A program made the translations under genes and the position numbers. From Lysobacterales bacterium (GTDB lineage: Bacteria > Pseudomonadota > Gammaproteobacteria > Xanthomonadales > SZUA-36), in assembly GCA_009692275.1 (NCBI GenBank), contig SHZL01000180.1, positions 1-5,862 on the forward strand: a stretch of DNA of 5,862 nt, in the 5' to 3' direction. Positions 1-4,981 of this stretch are shown here, piece by piece. The notes beneath the pieces are model-generated. The model had not been told where the DNA came from. It saw only the letters and a list, made by a program, of their open reading frames with translations, and made no database searches. How positions within the stretch are numbered: position 1 is the first letter of the stretch; each line of letters opens with the position of its first letter.

Positions 1-145
1 GAGGAGCCTACAGGGCTAAGCGAGATGTGGCGGAGATCTCTTTCCAGGAGCGTATGAAACAGGGATGTTTCATTCGAGCCCCCAGGGATGGGTTTACGGC
101 GTCTCCCGGGTAAGCCTACCGGCCGCGGGTTGCGCCCCTCGGCGG
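1..145. repeat. Palindrome-rich intergenic repeat-like sequence (left end may lie outside the window)
   Basis: No credible reading frame covers this stretch. It holds a perfect 7-bp hairpin, ATGAAAC (54-60) with GTTTCAT (67-73) around a 6-nt loop. A second stem is GGTTTAC (91-97) with GTAAGCC (110-116), containing one G-T wobble. A third, weaker GC-rich one is GCCG (122-125) with CGGC (140-143), enclosing GGG/CCC. The octamer CAGGGATG occurs twice, at 60-67 and 83-90, once in each of the first two modules. AGCCTAC also recurs near both ends (6-12 and 114-120 with one offset base context). This density of small palindromes is typical of dispersed intergenic repeats in gammaproteobacteria. The phrase around 81-120 resembles, from memory, a motif common between genes in marine gammaproteobacterial genomes, but I could not check that. 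It could instead be the 3' untranslated part of a gene to the left. Confidence 0.45.
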
Positions 146-344
146 AAAACTGTGACGAAATCCCGCCCCCAAGCCGATTGCCCCTTCCTTAACCCCTGAC
201 CACACCCTCCAAGTGACAATTAGCGTCACCTTCTAGACGTTGCACGACAAAGCCCGAGCAGAATTGGCTCAAGACATTTTTGCTCAAACCCTGGTACTTA
301 CTTGTTTTAAAACGCTTTAATTAATTTTTTATCCGATCCGGGCA
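146..344. other. Non-coding spacer with an operator-like inverted repeat and an AT-rich patch
   Basis: I see no gene here. GTGAC (213-217) and GTCAC (225-229) form an inverted repeat around a 7-nt AT-rich centre, the geometry of a dimeric repressor site, but no adjacent coding start explains it. Positions 302-332 are strongly AT-rich and include the palindrome GTTTTAAAAC (304-313) followed by TTTAATTAATTTTTTAT. This is the most promoter-like sequence upstream of the structured region that begins near 345. No -35/-10 pair with good spacing stands out; TTGTTT at 302-307 with TTTTAT at 327-332 has a 19-nt spacer, which is poor. Confidence 0.35.
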
Positions 345-688
345 TTCGGCGCGAATCTTGCATATAGACAGGCAAGCTAGCCGTTTGGTAGCGGTTAGCG
401 GGAAGAGTCGGAACCTCGCCCTCATTGCCCAAACGAGGTTCCGGCTGCTCCCAACCAAACAGTCGCCACCTGCAAACTGACTCAAGATCAGTTAGCACCT
501 TCTCCGGAAAAGAGCGGGGAAGTGCCAGGAAACAGCTTGTACACCAGAACGCTTGGGGAACAGGCAAGAAAGGGTCCGAAGCCTAGGGGGAAAGTTGGCC
601 AGGACCGACAAATGATGACCGCTGTGCTACACGCAGGAATTGGACATCACTTGCTAAACTTGAACCCGGCGCAAGCCGGGTTTTTATT
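345..688 (+). ncRNA. Candidate structured non-coding RNA, unknown family
   Basis: The + strand folds locally into consecutive stems. H1 is CTTGC (357-361) with GCAAG (372-376). H2 is a long arm: GTTTGGT (383-389) with ACCAAAC (454-460), then GGGA (400-403) with TCCC (449-452), then a 13-pair stem of 406-418 with 434-446 (one G-U) around a 15-nt loop. H3 is AACTGA (475-480) with TCAGTT (488-493). H4 is 495-506 with 515-525: 11 pairs with one bulged base and an 8-nt purine-rich loop. H5 is GGTCC (573-577) with GGACC (602-606). H6 is TGATG (613-617) with CATCA (645-649). The series ends in an intrinsic terminator at 663-688, which fixes the transcript strand as +. I compared it by eye with RNase P RNA, tmRNA, 6S RNA and SRP RNA and saw none of their signature sequences. 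A weak 86-codon frame runs on the opposite strand (567-307) but has no ribosome site or recognisable domain. The ends, promoter and existence of the transcript are inferred. Confidence 0.45.
663..688 (+). terminator. Rho-independent terminator
   Basis: AACCCGGC (663-670), loop GCAA, GCCGGGTT (675-682), continuing into a T-rich tract to 689. This is an 8-bp GC-rich stem with a GNRA-type tetraloop and a U tract, correct for + strand transcription. Read on the - strand it lies about 17 nt past the NYN gene's stop codon, but the stem is then followed by CAAGTTTAGC rather than a U run. It would therefore work poorly for that gene. Its orientation implies a rightward transcript arriving from 1-660. 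Confidence 0.8.
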
Positions 689-699
689 TGTGCTGCGAA

Positions 700-1500
700 C
701 TAATTAACCCCGGTAATGATATAGCCGCCCGACTTCGGGTCATGGTCCATGGTCAGCAAGCCACGGGTGGCCATCTCTTCCAACAACTTTCCAAACGAAC
801 GGAAGCCGTGATAGGTTTCATTGAACCCCGGTTTGCGCCGCTTCAACGCCTGCTTGACCATCGAACCCCACAGCTTGTCTTCGTCGCTACGCTCGCCCAA
901 CAGATCAACAATGGTTTCCAGCACCAGTTCAAAGGCTTTTTCCTCACGCTCTTCCTTGGTTCCTGCCGTGTCTTTTTCTTCAGTTTCTTTGCGCGTGTTC
1001 TTCTTCTTGCTGGGTTTGCGGAGTTCTGAAGCCCGCACGAGGTCATCATAAAAAATGAACTCATCGCAGTTGGCAATGAGTAAATCGGAAGTGGAGTTCT
1101 TTACCCCGACTCCAATTACCTGCTTGTTGTTTTCGCGTAACTTCGAGACCAGCGGAGAGAAATCAGAATCCCCGGATATGATCACGAAGGTATCCACGTG
1201 TGCCTTGGTGTAACACAGGTCCAGGGCGTCAACGACCATGCGAATATCTGCAGAGTTCTTGCCGGATTGCCGCACGTGCGGTATTTCGATCAATTCAAAC
1301 GAGGCTTCGTGCATGTCCCGCCTGAAGTCTTTGTATCGTTCCCAGTCGCAGTAGGCTTTTTTCACCACGATATTGCCTTTGACCAGCAATCGTTCCAGTA
1401 CGCCCTCGATTTCAAAACGGGTGAAATTTGCGTCCCGCACGCCTAGCGCAATGTTTTCGAAATCGCAAAATAGGGCGAGGTTCCTGGTGCCGTTGGTCAT
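700..1500 (-). CDS. NYN (LabA/DUF88-type) PIN-like nuclease-domain protein with C-terminal OST-HTH/LOTUS domain
   Basis: This 266-residue protein has an N-terminal NYN domain (about 7-155), a PIN-like fold found in metal-dependent ribonucleases. Acidic positions expected at the active site are visible: D13 in FCDFEN, D52 in CDW, D85 in the SAD motif, and D111/D113 in ISGDSDF. A charged low-complexity linker (about 157-187, rich in K, E and R) leads to a C-terminal OST-HTH/LOTUS domain (about 188-266; key stretch WGSMVKQALKRR at 212-223). That domain type binds RNA. The architecture is that of the widespread bacterial LabA-like proteins, whose substrates are mostly unknown. I infer a cytoplasmic RNA-processing or RNA-decay role. 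The ATG at 1500 directly precedes the conserved first strand; only a weak AGAAG ribosome site lies about 10 nt upstream. The gene is alone on its strand, divergent from srkA and convergent with the candidate RNA at 345-688. The stop is TAG at 702-700. Confidence 0.9.
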   Translation of the reverse strand: MTNGTRNLALFCDFENIALGVRDANFTRFEIEGVLERLLVKGNIVVKKAYCDWERYKDFRRDMHEASFELIEIPHVRQSGKNSADIRMVVDALDLCYTKAHVDTFVIISGDSDFSPLVSKLRENNKQVIGVGVKNSTSDLLIANCDEFIFYDDLVRASELRKPSKKKNTRKETEEKDTAGTKEEREEKAFELVLETIVDLLGERSDEDKLWGSMVKQALKRRKPGFNETYHGFRSFGKLLEEMATRGLLTMDHDPKSGGYIITGVN

Positions 1501-1609
1501 GAGCGCGGGTCTTCTTGAAGGTCGTGCATATTCTACTGGATTAATGTCCTGAGCGAGAAACGGGCTTAAATGCGACGCCTGGCCCGCCCTGAACCGCTAT
1601 CATGCTCGC
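1501..1609. promoter_or_regulatory. Divergent intergenic region between the NYN gene and srkA; probable promoters
   Basis: The two genes start back to back across 109 bp, so both promoters should lie here. On the - strand TAGAAT (complement of 1530-1535) is a reasonable -10 box about 30 nt ahead of the NYN start, but its -35 is poor. On the + strand TTGAAG (1515-1520) and the AT-rich 1529-1545 stretch are the only promoter-like pieces, with non-ideal spacing. I see no clear operator. Confidence 0.35.
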
Positions 1610-2605
1610 ATGGACAGCCCGGCAACCGATCACACACCCTACTACCGACTGGATCCGGACACGGTGCTGCAATCCATTGATTCGGTTGGCCTGGTGACGG
1701 ACGGCCGCCTGCTTGCGCTCAACAGCTATGAAAATCGCGTGTACCAGGTGGGCATCGAAGACGCCGAACCTCTGGTGGCCAAGTTCTACCGGCCAGGCCG
1801 CTGGTCGGATGAACAAATCCTCGAGGAGCACGCATTCTCGCTGGAATTGGCTGCCGCAGAAATTCCCCTGATCGCTCCGCGGGTATTTAACGGAGAAACC
1901 CTGCACCGGCATCAGGGTTTCCGCTTTGCCTTGTTTCGCCGCCAGGGAGGGCATGCTCCGGAACTTGAAAGCCGGGACACCCGCTTGTGGCTCGGGCGAT
2001 TCATAGCGCGCATCCATGCGGTGGGTTCCAGCAAGCCGTTCCGCCATCGTCCGGCCCTGACACCGGAACGTTTTGGCGACCAGGCCATCCGCACCATCAT
2101 CGAGGGCCAGTGGCTGCCACCCCACCTGGAGACCGCATTTGCCAGCCTGGCCGCAGACCTGATGACATCCATTCGCGCCGCATGGAGCAGGGCCGGGGCT
2201 TTCCGGACTATCCGTCTCCACGGTGACTGTCATCCGGGCAACCTGCTGTGGCGCGATGGACCCTTCTTTGTTGACCTGGACGATAGCCAGACCGGACCGG
2301 CGATCCAGGACCTGTGGATGCTGCTTTCCGGCAGTACAGCGGAAATGCAGGCGCAACTGGGGGACATCAGCGAAGGTTACCGGCAGTTCATGCGCTTTGA
2401 CGTGCGCGAACTGCAGCTCATTGAAGCCTTGCGGACCTTGCGCATGCTGCACCATGCCGCGTGGCTGGCACAGCGCTGGGATGACCCGGCTTTTCCCATT
2501 GCCTTTCCCTGGTTTGGGGAACCGCGCTACTGGGAATCACTGGTACTGGGTTTACGCGAGCAGCTTGCGGCCATGCAGGAGCCTGCACTGGAGTTGCCGT
2601 TCTAG
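1610..2605 (+). CDS. srkA: Stress response serine/threonine protein kinase SrkA (YihE/RdoA family)
   Basis: This 331-residue protein matches the length (E. coli, 328) and motifs of SrkA, a cytoplasmic aminoglycoside-phosphotransferase-fold protein kinase. In E. coli it protects against stress-induced death and counters MazEF toxicity. LNSYENRVYQV (37-47) is the nucleotide-binding loop, with S39 matching the functionally important E. coli Ser36. K58 in VAKFYRPGRW is the likely ATP-anchoring lysine. HGDCHPGNLLW (204-214) is the catalytic loop, with D206 and N211. FVDLDD (220-225) carries the metal-binding D222. PAIQDLWMLLSG (230-241) and the C-terminal tryptophan-rich FPWFGEPRYW (299-308) are also family signatures. 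No key residue is missing. The ATG at 1610 has no evident Shine-Dalgarno sequence, yet it gives the normal family N-terminus. In many gammaproteobacteria srkA precedes dsbA; that partner is absent here and the next gene is convergent. Confidence 0.94.
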   Translation: MDSPATDHTPYYRLDPDTVLQSIDSVGLVTDGRLLALNSYENRVYQVGIEDAEPLVAKFYRPGRWSDEQILEEHAFSLELAAAEIPLIAPRVFNGETLHRHQGFRFALFRRQGGHAPELESRDTRLWLGRFIARIHAVGSSKPFRHRPALTPERFGDQAIRTIIEGQWLPPHLETAFASLAADLMTSIRAAWSRAGAFRTIRLHGDCHPGNLLWRDGPFFVDLDDSQTGPAIQDLWMLLSGSTAEMQAQLGDISEGYRQFMRFDVRELQLIEALRTLRMLHHAAWLAQRWDDPAFPIAFPWFGEPRYWESLVLGLREQLAAMQEPALELPF

Positions 2606-2624
2606 CCCAGCAATGAGCTCTAGT

Positions 2625-2846
2625 TCAGTAATGCGGGGGGACCTCAAAATCACCCGTGCCACCACTAGCGGGTGAGCCATCGCCAAGCTCCTTGAAGCGC
2701 GCGGCCAGCTCGGCACATTGCAGCTGCAATGCACGGATTTCCCGGTCCTGGCGGCTCACTACCCCGTTAAGGTTTTCAATCGTGTCGTCCTGGAAAGCCA
2801 GCCGGCTTTCCAGCTCATCCAGGCGTTTTTCCCATGGCGACGGCAC
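2625..2846 (-). CDS. slyX: SlyX family protein
   Basis: This is a 73-residue acidic, almost wholly helical protein (E. coli SlyX is 72). Residues 7-55 form a coiled coil: RLDELESRLAFQDDTIENL (8-26) is the conserved SlyX core, followed by a second heptad-patterned segment. A short linker ends in the family's C-terminal PPHY motif (70-73). The molecular role of SlyX is unknown in any organism. The start is GTG, 3 nt after the stop of the upstream VOC gene, with AGAGGG (complement of 2854-2859) 7 nt before it. Translation is therefore probably coupled to the VOC gene. An ATG a few bases in is in another frame. The gene is the last of the leftward cluster and ends 19 bp from the srkA stop codon; no intrinsic terminator is visible in that gap. 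Confidence 0.9.
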   Translation of the reverse strand: MPSPWEKRLDELESRLAFQDDTIENLNGVVSRQDREIRALQLQCAELAARFKELGDGSPASGGTGDFEVPPHY

Positions 2847-2849
2847 GTG

Positions 2850-3272
2850 CTAGCCCTCTGCCGGGTCCGGCGGCTGCCACAGCTCCACGCGGTTTCCATC
2901 GGGGTCAACAAACCAGCCAAACCGGCCGAAATCCTGCTCCTCATGGTCGGGCAGCACCTGCGCACCTCCGGCGGCCACGTTTTCCAGAGCGGCATCCAGA
3001 TCATCAACCACGAGGTTGATCATGTGGTCCTGCCCGGAGTCACCGAAATACTCCGTGTTGGCGGCAAACACACTCCACACCGTAAACGCCTGCGCAGGCA
3101 TCCGGGCAGGCGAGAAACTGGTGCCCTGGGTGGAACCCCAGGATTCCACCGCTATGCCAAGGTGCTGGGCATACCATTTTCCCAGTTTCCTCGGGTCCGG
3201 TGATTTGAAAAACACGCCGCCTACGCCCAACGCCCGTCCGCGCGCCGGTTGCACTGCCTTTGGATCACTCAA
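2850..3272 (-). CDS. VOC family (glyoxalase/bleomycin resistance/dioxygenase fold) protein
   Basis: This 140-residue protein has two paired beta-alpha-beta-beta-beta modules. The first (about 15-77) opens with VGGVFFKSPDPRKLGKWYAQ (17-36). The second (about 82-133) opens with HMINLVVDDLDAALE (83-97) and closes with GRFGWFVDPDGNRVELWQP (116-134). E130 in NRVELW is the usual VOC metal ligand. The GGVFF opening has no obvious His or Gln ligand, as in many small stand-alone VOC enzymes of unknown substrate. It is cytoplasmic, with no signal peptide. The ATG at 3272 has GGGAG about 10 nt upstream, and the gene starts 28 bp after the dienelactone hydrolase stop. Lying between a hydrolase and slyX, it could act on a small aldehyde, lactone or aromatic-derived compound; that is inference from fold and context. 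It should not be named glyoxalase I on this evidence. Confidence 0.88.
   Translation of the reverse strand: MSDPKAVQPARGRALGVGGVFFKSPDPRKLGKWYAQHLGIAVESWGSTQGTSFSPARMPAQAFTVWSVFAANTEYFGDSGQDHMINLVVDDLDAALENVAAGGAQVLPDHEEQDFGRFGWFVDPDGNRVELWQPPDPAEG
2854..2859 (-). promoter_or_regulatory. Ribosome binding site for slyX, inside the end of the VOC gene
   Basis: On the - strand this reads AGAGGG, 7 nt before the GTG at 2846. It lies in the last codons of the VOC gene. It decides the GTG start and supports translational coupling. Confidence 0.65.
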
Positions 3273-3300
3273 TCAAGCACTCCCGTTGTGTACAAAAGCC

Positions 3301-4041
3301 TTATTTGAAAACCGATTCGAACAATAACTGCATGTGGCACCAGGAACTTTGATCGGCCAGCGCATTGTATTTCAGCGGCAGCTTGAACTGATCGCCGCGG
3401 GCCGTGGCCGCCGGATTGCTGAAGCCGTGCAGGCACGTGGGAAAGTTGATGAACTGGTAATCCGCCCCGGCCTGCTCCATTTCCCGTTTGCAAGCGGCAA
3501 CCGTCTCTGCGGGGAAGAATGAATCGTCTTCACCGTTGTAGGCGGCAACCCGCGCAGTGATCTTGATGCCCTGCGCCGCGGGCGCAAGTGCCAAGGGCAG
3601 GCTGCCGTGAAAAGAAGCGACAGCTTTGAGGTCCGCACCGTAGCGGGCCATGTGCAGCACGATGCCGCCCCCGAAGCAGTAGCCGATGGCGGCGATATTC
3701 TCCGCATCCACCGTCACGTGGGCTTTGATCCGGGTCATTGCCGCATTGAACCGGTCGCGGCAGCCGGGAAGGTCAGCCAGGGCCGTGGTCATTAATTGGT
3801 GCGCGTCCTGCGGGTGGTCAACTGTCTTGCCATCACCATACATGTCAATCGACATGGCGGTATACCCCAACTCCGCCAACATTTCGGCGCGCTTTCTCGG
3901 GTATGCGTTGTTACCCCAAAACTCATGCACCACCAGCACACCCGGGCGCTTGCCCTGGATATCTTCATCCCAGGAAATGCAGCCCCGCAGGGCGATACCG
4001 CCTGCCGCGTAGTTGGTTTCCTCTGTCTTTATGTTTGCCAT
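3301..4041 (-). CDS. Dienelactone hydrolase family protein (alpha/beta hydrolase)
   Basis: This 246-residue protein, usual size for the family, has the cysteine-nucleophile triad of dienelactone hydrolases. C122 lies in the nucleophile elbow GYCFGGG (120-126), the acid is D172 or D173 in NGEDDSFFP (169-177), and the base is H205 in CLHGFSNP (203-210). VVHEFWG (37-43) carries the conserved E40 that positions the nucleophile. The family hydrolyses dienelactone in chlorocatechol breakdown, but most chromosomal members act on other esters or lactones and the substrate here cannot be read off. No signal peptide is seen, so it is probably cytoplasmic. The frame stays open upstream to 4299, but that extension has a different, Arg/Cys-rich composition and runs into the palindromic element. 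The ATG at 4041 gives the normal N-terminus, with GGAG 12 nt upstream. It is first in a leftward cluster with the VOC gene and slyX. Confidence 0.9.
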   Translation of the reverse strand: MANIKTEETNYAAGGIALRGCISWDEDIQGKRPGVLVVHEFWGNNAYPRKRAEMLAELGYTAMSIDMYGDGKTVDHPQDAHQLMTTALADLPGCRDRFNAAMTRIKAHVTVDAENIAAIGYCFGGGIVLHMARYGADLKAVASFHGSLPLALAPAAQGIKITARVAAYNGEDDSFFPAETVAACKREMEQAGADYQFINFPTCLHGFSNPAATARGDQFKLPLKYNALADQSSWCHMQLLFESVFK

Positions 4042-4093
4042 ATCCGTATCTCGCTCCGCCTCGTCCGCTGTCAGCCGTGTCTGTTGCGCGCCT

Positions 4094-4128
4094 ATCCGTT
4101 GATTTATTATAAACCGGATCAAACGGAT
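4094..4128 (-). promoter_or_regulatory. Probable promoter and operator of the dienelactone hydrolase-VOC-slyX cluster
   Basis: A perfect TATAAT (complement of 4106-4111) lies about 65 nt upstream of the 4041 start. It is enclosed by an inverted repeat: ATCCGTT (4094-4100) against AACGGAT (4122-4128), extended by GAT/ATC with one unpaired base. The two half-sites are about 28 bp apart centre to centre, nearly three helical turns. A protein bound here would cover the -10 box, so repression by a dimeric or paired regulator is plausible. No good -35 hexamer is present at 16-18 bp, which would fit an activator-dependent or weak promoter. A further ATCCGT lies at 4042-4047. No regulator gene is nearby in the window. 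Confidence 0.5.
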
Positions 4129-4149
4129 GTATTCTTTCGCCTGGACCTC

Positions 4150-4412
4150 GTGTCCTGTCATGCATCTTATGGCGCTGCAGAGCCCCGCATGCGCGCCAAG
4201 GCAAGACGCAGTCCGCCGGCAATGGCGCGCCCTTGCCCAGGACTGCAACGCCGCCTTGACGTGCATGCGGGGCTCCCTCCGGGCAAGGCGATAAGCCACC
4301 AGCTGCGGTGTTGCGCTCGCTTGAATTAGCCAAGCTAGTCCTGCACTCGCGCGCCTGGCAGCTGGTGGCTTCTCGCCTTGCTGAATGCGTCATAGGATGC
4401 GTGACAGGACAC
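4150..4412. repeat. Three-armed palindromic element with 26-bp terminal inverted repeats (MITE-like)
   Basis: The ends pair over 26 positions, 4150-4175 with 4387-4412, starting GTGTCCTGTCA and ending TGACAGGACAC. There are 23 Watson-Crick pairs and three that are G-T on the + strand. Between them are two large nested hairpins. Arm 1 (4180-4275) has an outer 13-bp perfect stem, GAGCCCCGCATGC with its complement at 4263-4275, then CAAGGC (4197-4202) with GCCTTG (4253-4258), GCAGTCC (4208-4214) with GGACTGC (4240-4246), and GGCAA (4218-4222) with TTGCC (4233-4237). Arm 2 (4283-4381) pairs 24 bp, 4283-4306 with 4358-4381, with one mismatch, around a 51-nt loop that contains GCTTG/CAAGC. The whole can fold as a three-way junction. 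I see no convincing gene and no clear target duplication (left flank CCTC, right flank TAGC). It looks like a non-autonomous mobile or dispersed palindromic repeat, and is not an IS that I recognise. Confidence 0.85.
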
Positions 4413-4433
4413 TAGCAGGCATCATCTGTTTTC

Positions 4434-4461
4434 GGGACTTGCGGTGGCGGATTGAAGTCCC
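4434..4461. promoter_or_regulatory. Inverted repeat upstream of the 4509 gene
   Basis: GGGACTT (4434-4440) and AAGTCCC (4455-4461) form a perfect 7-bp inverted repeat with a 14-nt spacer, 48 nt before the start codon at 4509. No U tract follows, so it is not a terminator. It may be an operator or a 5' leader hairpin. The half-site centres are 21 bp apart, two helical turns, which suits a dimeric DNA-binding protein. Promoter hexamers around it are weak. Confidence 0.35.
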
Positions 4462-4508
4462 CAATTAGGAGAACATCCGGAAGCCAACGATCCTGACAGG
4501 ACAACACC

Positions 4509-4910
4509 ATGAGCACTCCCGAAAAAAACGAAATCAGCATGAACGCACACGACATGTATCGTGAGGAAACCTATACCGATAACACGGTTGGCACCATACG
4601 GCGGCTCACGCCGGTCAATTCCAATGGCGACCCGGACACGACGCGCACGCCTCAGTACATAGGATCAACCCAGGTCATGACCAATGCGGGTCCCCTGCCG
4701 CTGTCTTTTGAAATCGAGGCCAACAGCTTTGCCGCGGCTATAGCCGGGTTTGGCGCTGGCGCCAAGGCCGCCTTCGAGCGCACCATGGAAGAATTGCGGG
4801 AAATGCAGCGCCAGCAGGCCTCGTCCATCGTGGTGCCAGGCGCCGGCGGCGGTGGATTTGGCGGTAGCAGACCGGGCACTATGGGCGGCAGCAAGATCCG
4901 CATTCCCTGA
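4509..4910 (+). CDS. Conserved-looking small protein of unknown function with glycine-rich C-terminus
   Basis: This is a 133-residue cytoplasmic protein with no signal peptide or membrane segment. Residues 15-70 look like a small beta-rich domain. It includes YREETYTDNTVGTIRRLTPV (17-36), then a strand with YIGSTQVMTNAGPLPLSFEIE (50-70, given here in part). A helix at about 73-103 (FAAAIAGFGAGAKAAFERTM, 74-93, then EELREMQRQQ) is followed by SSIVVP (105-110). The tail, 111-133, is flexible and rich in Gly, ending KIRIP. From memory similar hypothetical proteins occur in Pseudomonas and relatives, but I cannot name a family. The ATG at 4509 has AGGA 7 nt upstream; a second ATG at codon 11 is less well placed. 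It reads in the same direction as the isomerase gene 71 bp downstream and could be cotranscribed with it. No function can be assigned. Confidence 0.8.
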   Translation: MSTPEKNEISMNAHDMYREETYTDNTVGTIRRLTPVNSNGDPDTTRTPQYIGSTQVMTNAGPLPLSFEIEANSFAAAIAGFGAGAKAAFERTMEELREMQRQQASSIVVPGAGGGGFGGSRPGTMGGSKIRIP

Positions 4911-4981
4911 GCCCCTATTCACCAGAACAGGCAAGAACCGGGGACTCCCCAGGATGCGCCAGAAAGGATGAAGCAGACAAA

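Noticed and set aside
307..567. 86-codon frame on the - strand
   Set aside because: It has no ribosome site or recognisable domain, and its sequence is largely made of strong hairpin arms that better fit a structured RNA on the + strand. It remains possible but unsupported.
542..570. CACCAGAAC and AACAGGCAAGAA shared with 4920-4937, there fused into one 18-mer
   Set aside because: A 12-base exact match is expected about once by chance in a window of this size; the extra matched bases across an 11-nt gap are curious but not enough.
522..660. Possible tRNA or RNase P fragment (GGGTCCGAAG, GGGGGAAAGTTGG)
   Set aside because: No acceptor stem, anticodon arm or CCA context is present, and the RNase P signature GAGGAAAGTCC is not matched.
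1541..2455. 304-codon frame on the - strand opposite srkA
   Set aside because: It lies antisense to an unmistakable srkA and encodes no recognisable motif; the long open frame is a by-product of GC-rich codon usage.
2606..2624. Intrinsic terminator between the convergent srkA and slyX stops
   Set aside because: Only a short GAGCTC palindrome is present, with no GC-rich stem or U tract.
2223..2675. 150-codon + strand frame overlapping the end of srkA
   Set aside because: It is an out-of-frame shadow of the kinase catalytic region, Cys- and Arg-rich, with no ribosome site.
3965..4393. 142-codon - strand frame through the palindromic element
   Set aside because: The composition follows the palindromic arms, it overlaps the hydrolase start in another frame, and there is no protein family resemblance.
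4940..4950. GGGG-ACT-CCCC hairpin before the isomerase gene
   Set aside because: Four pairs with a 3-nt loop and no U tract; too small to call a terminator or regulatory element.
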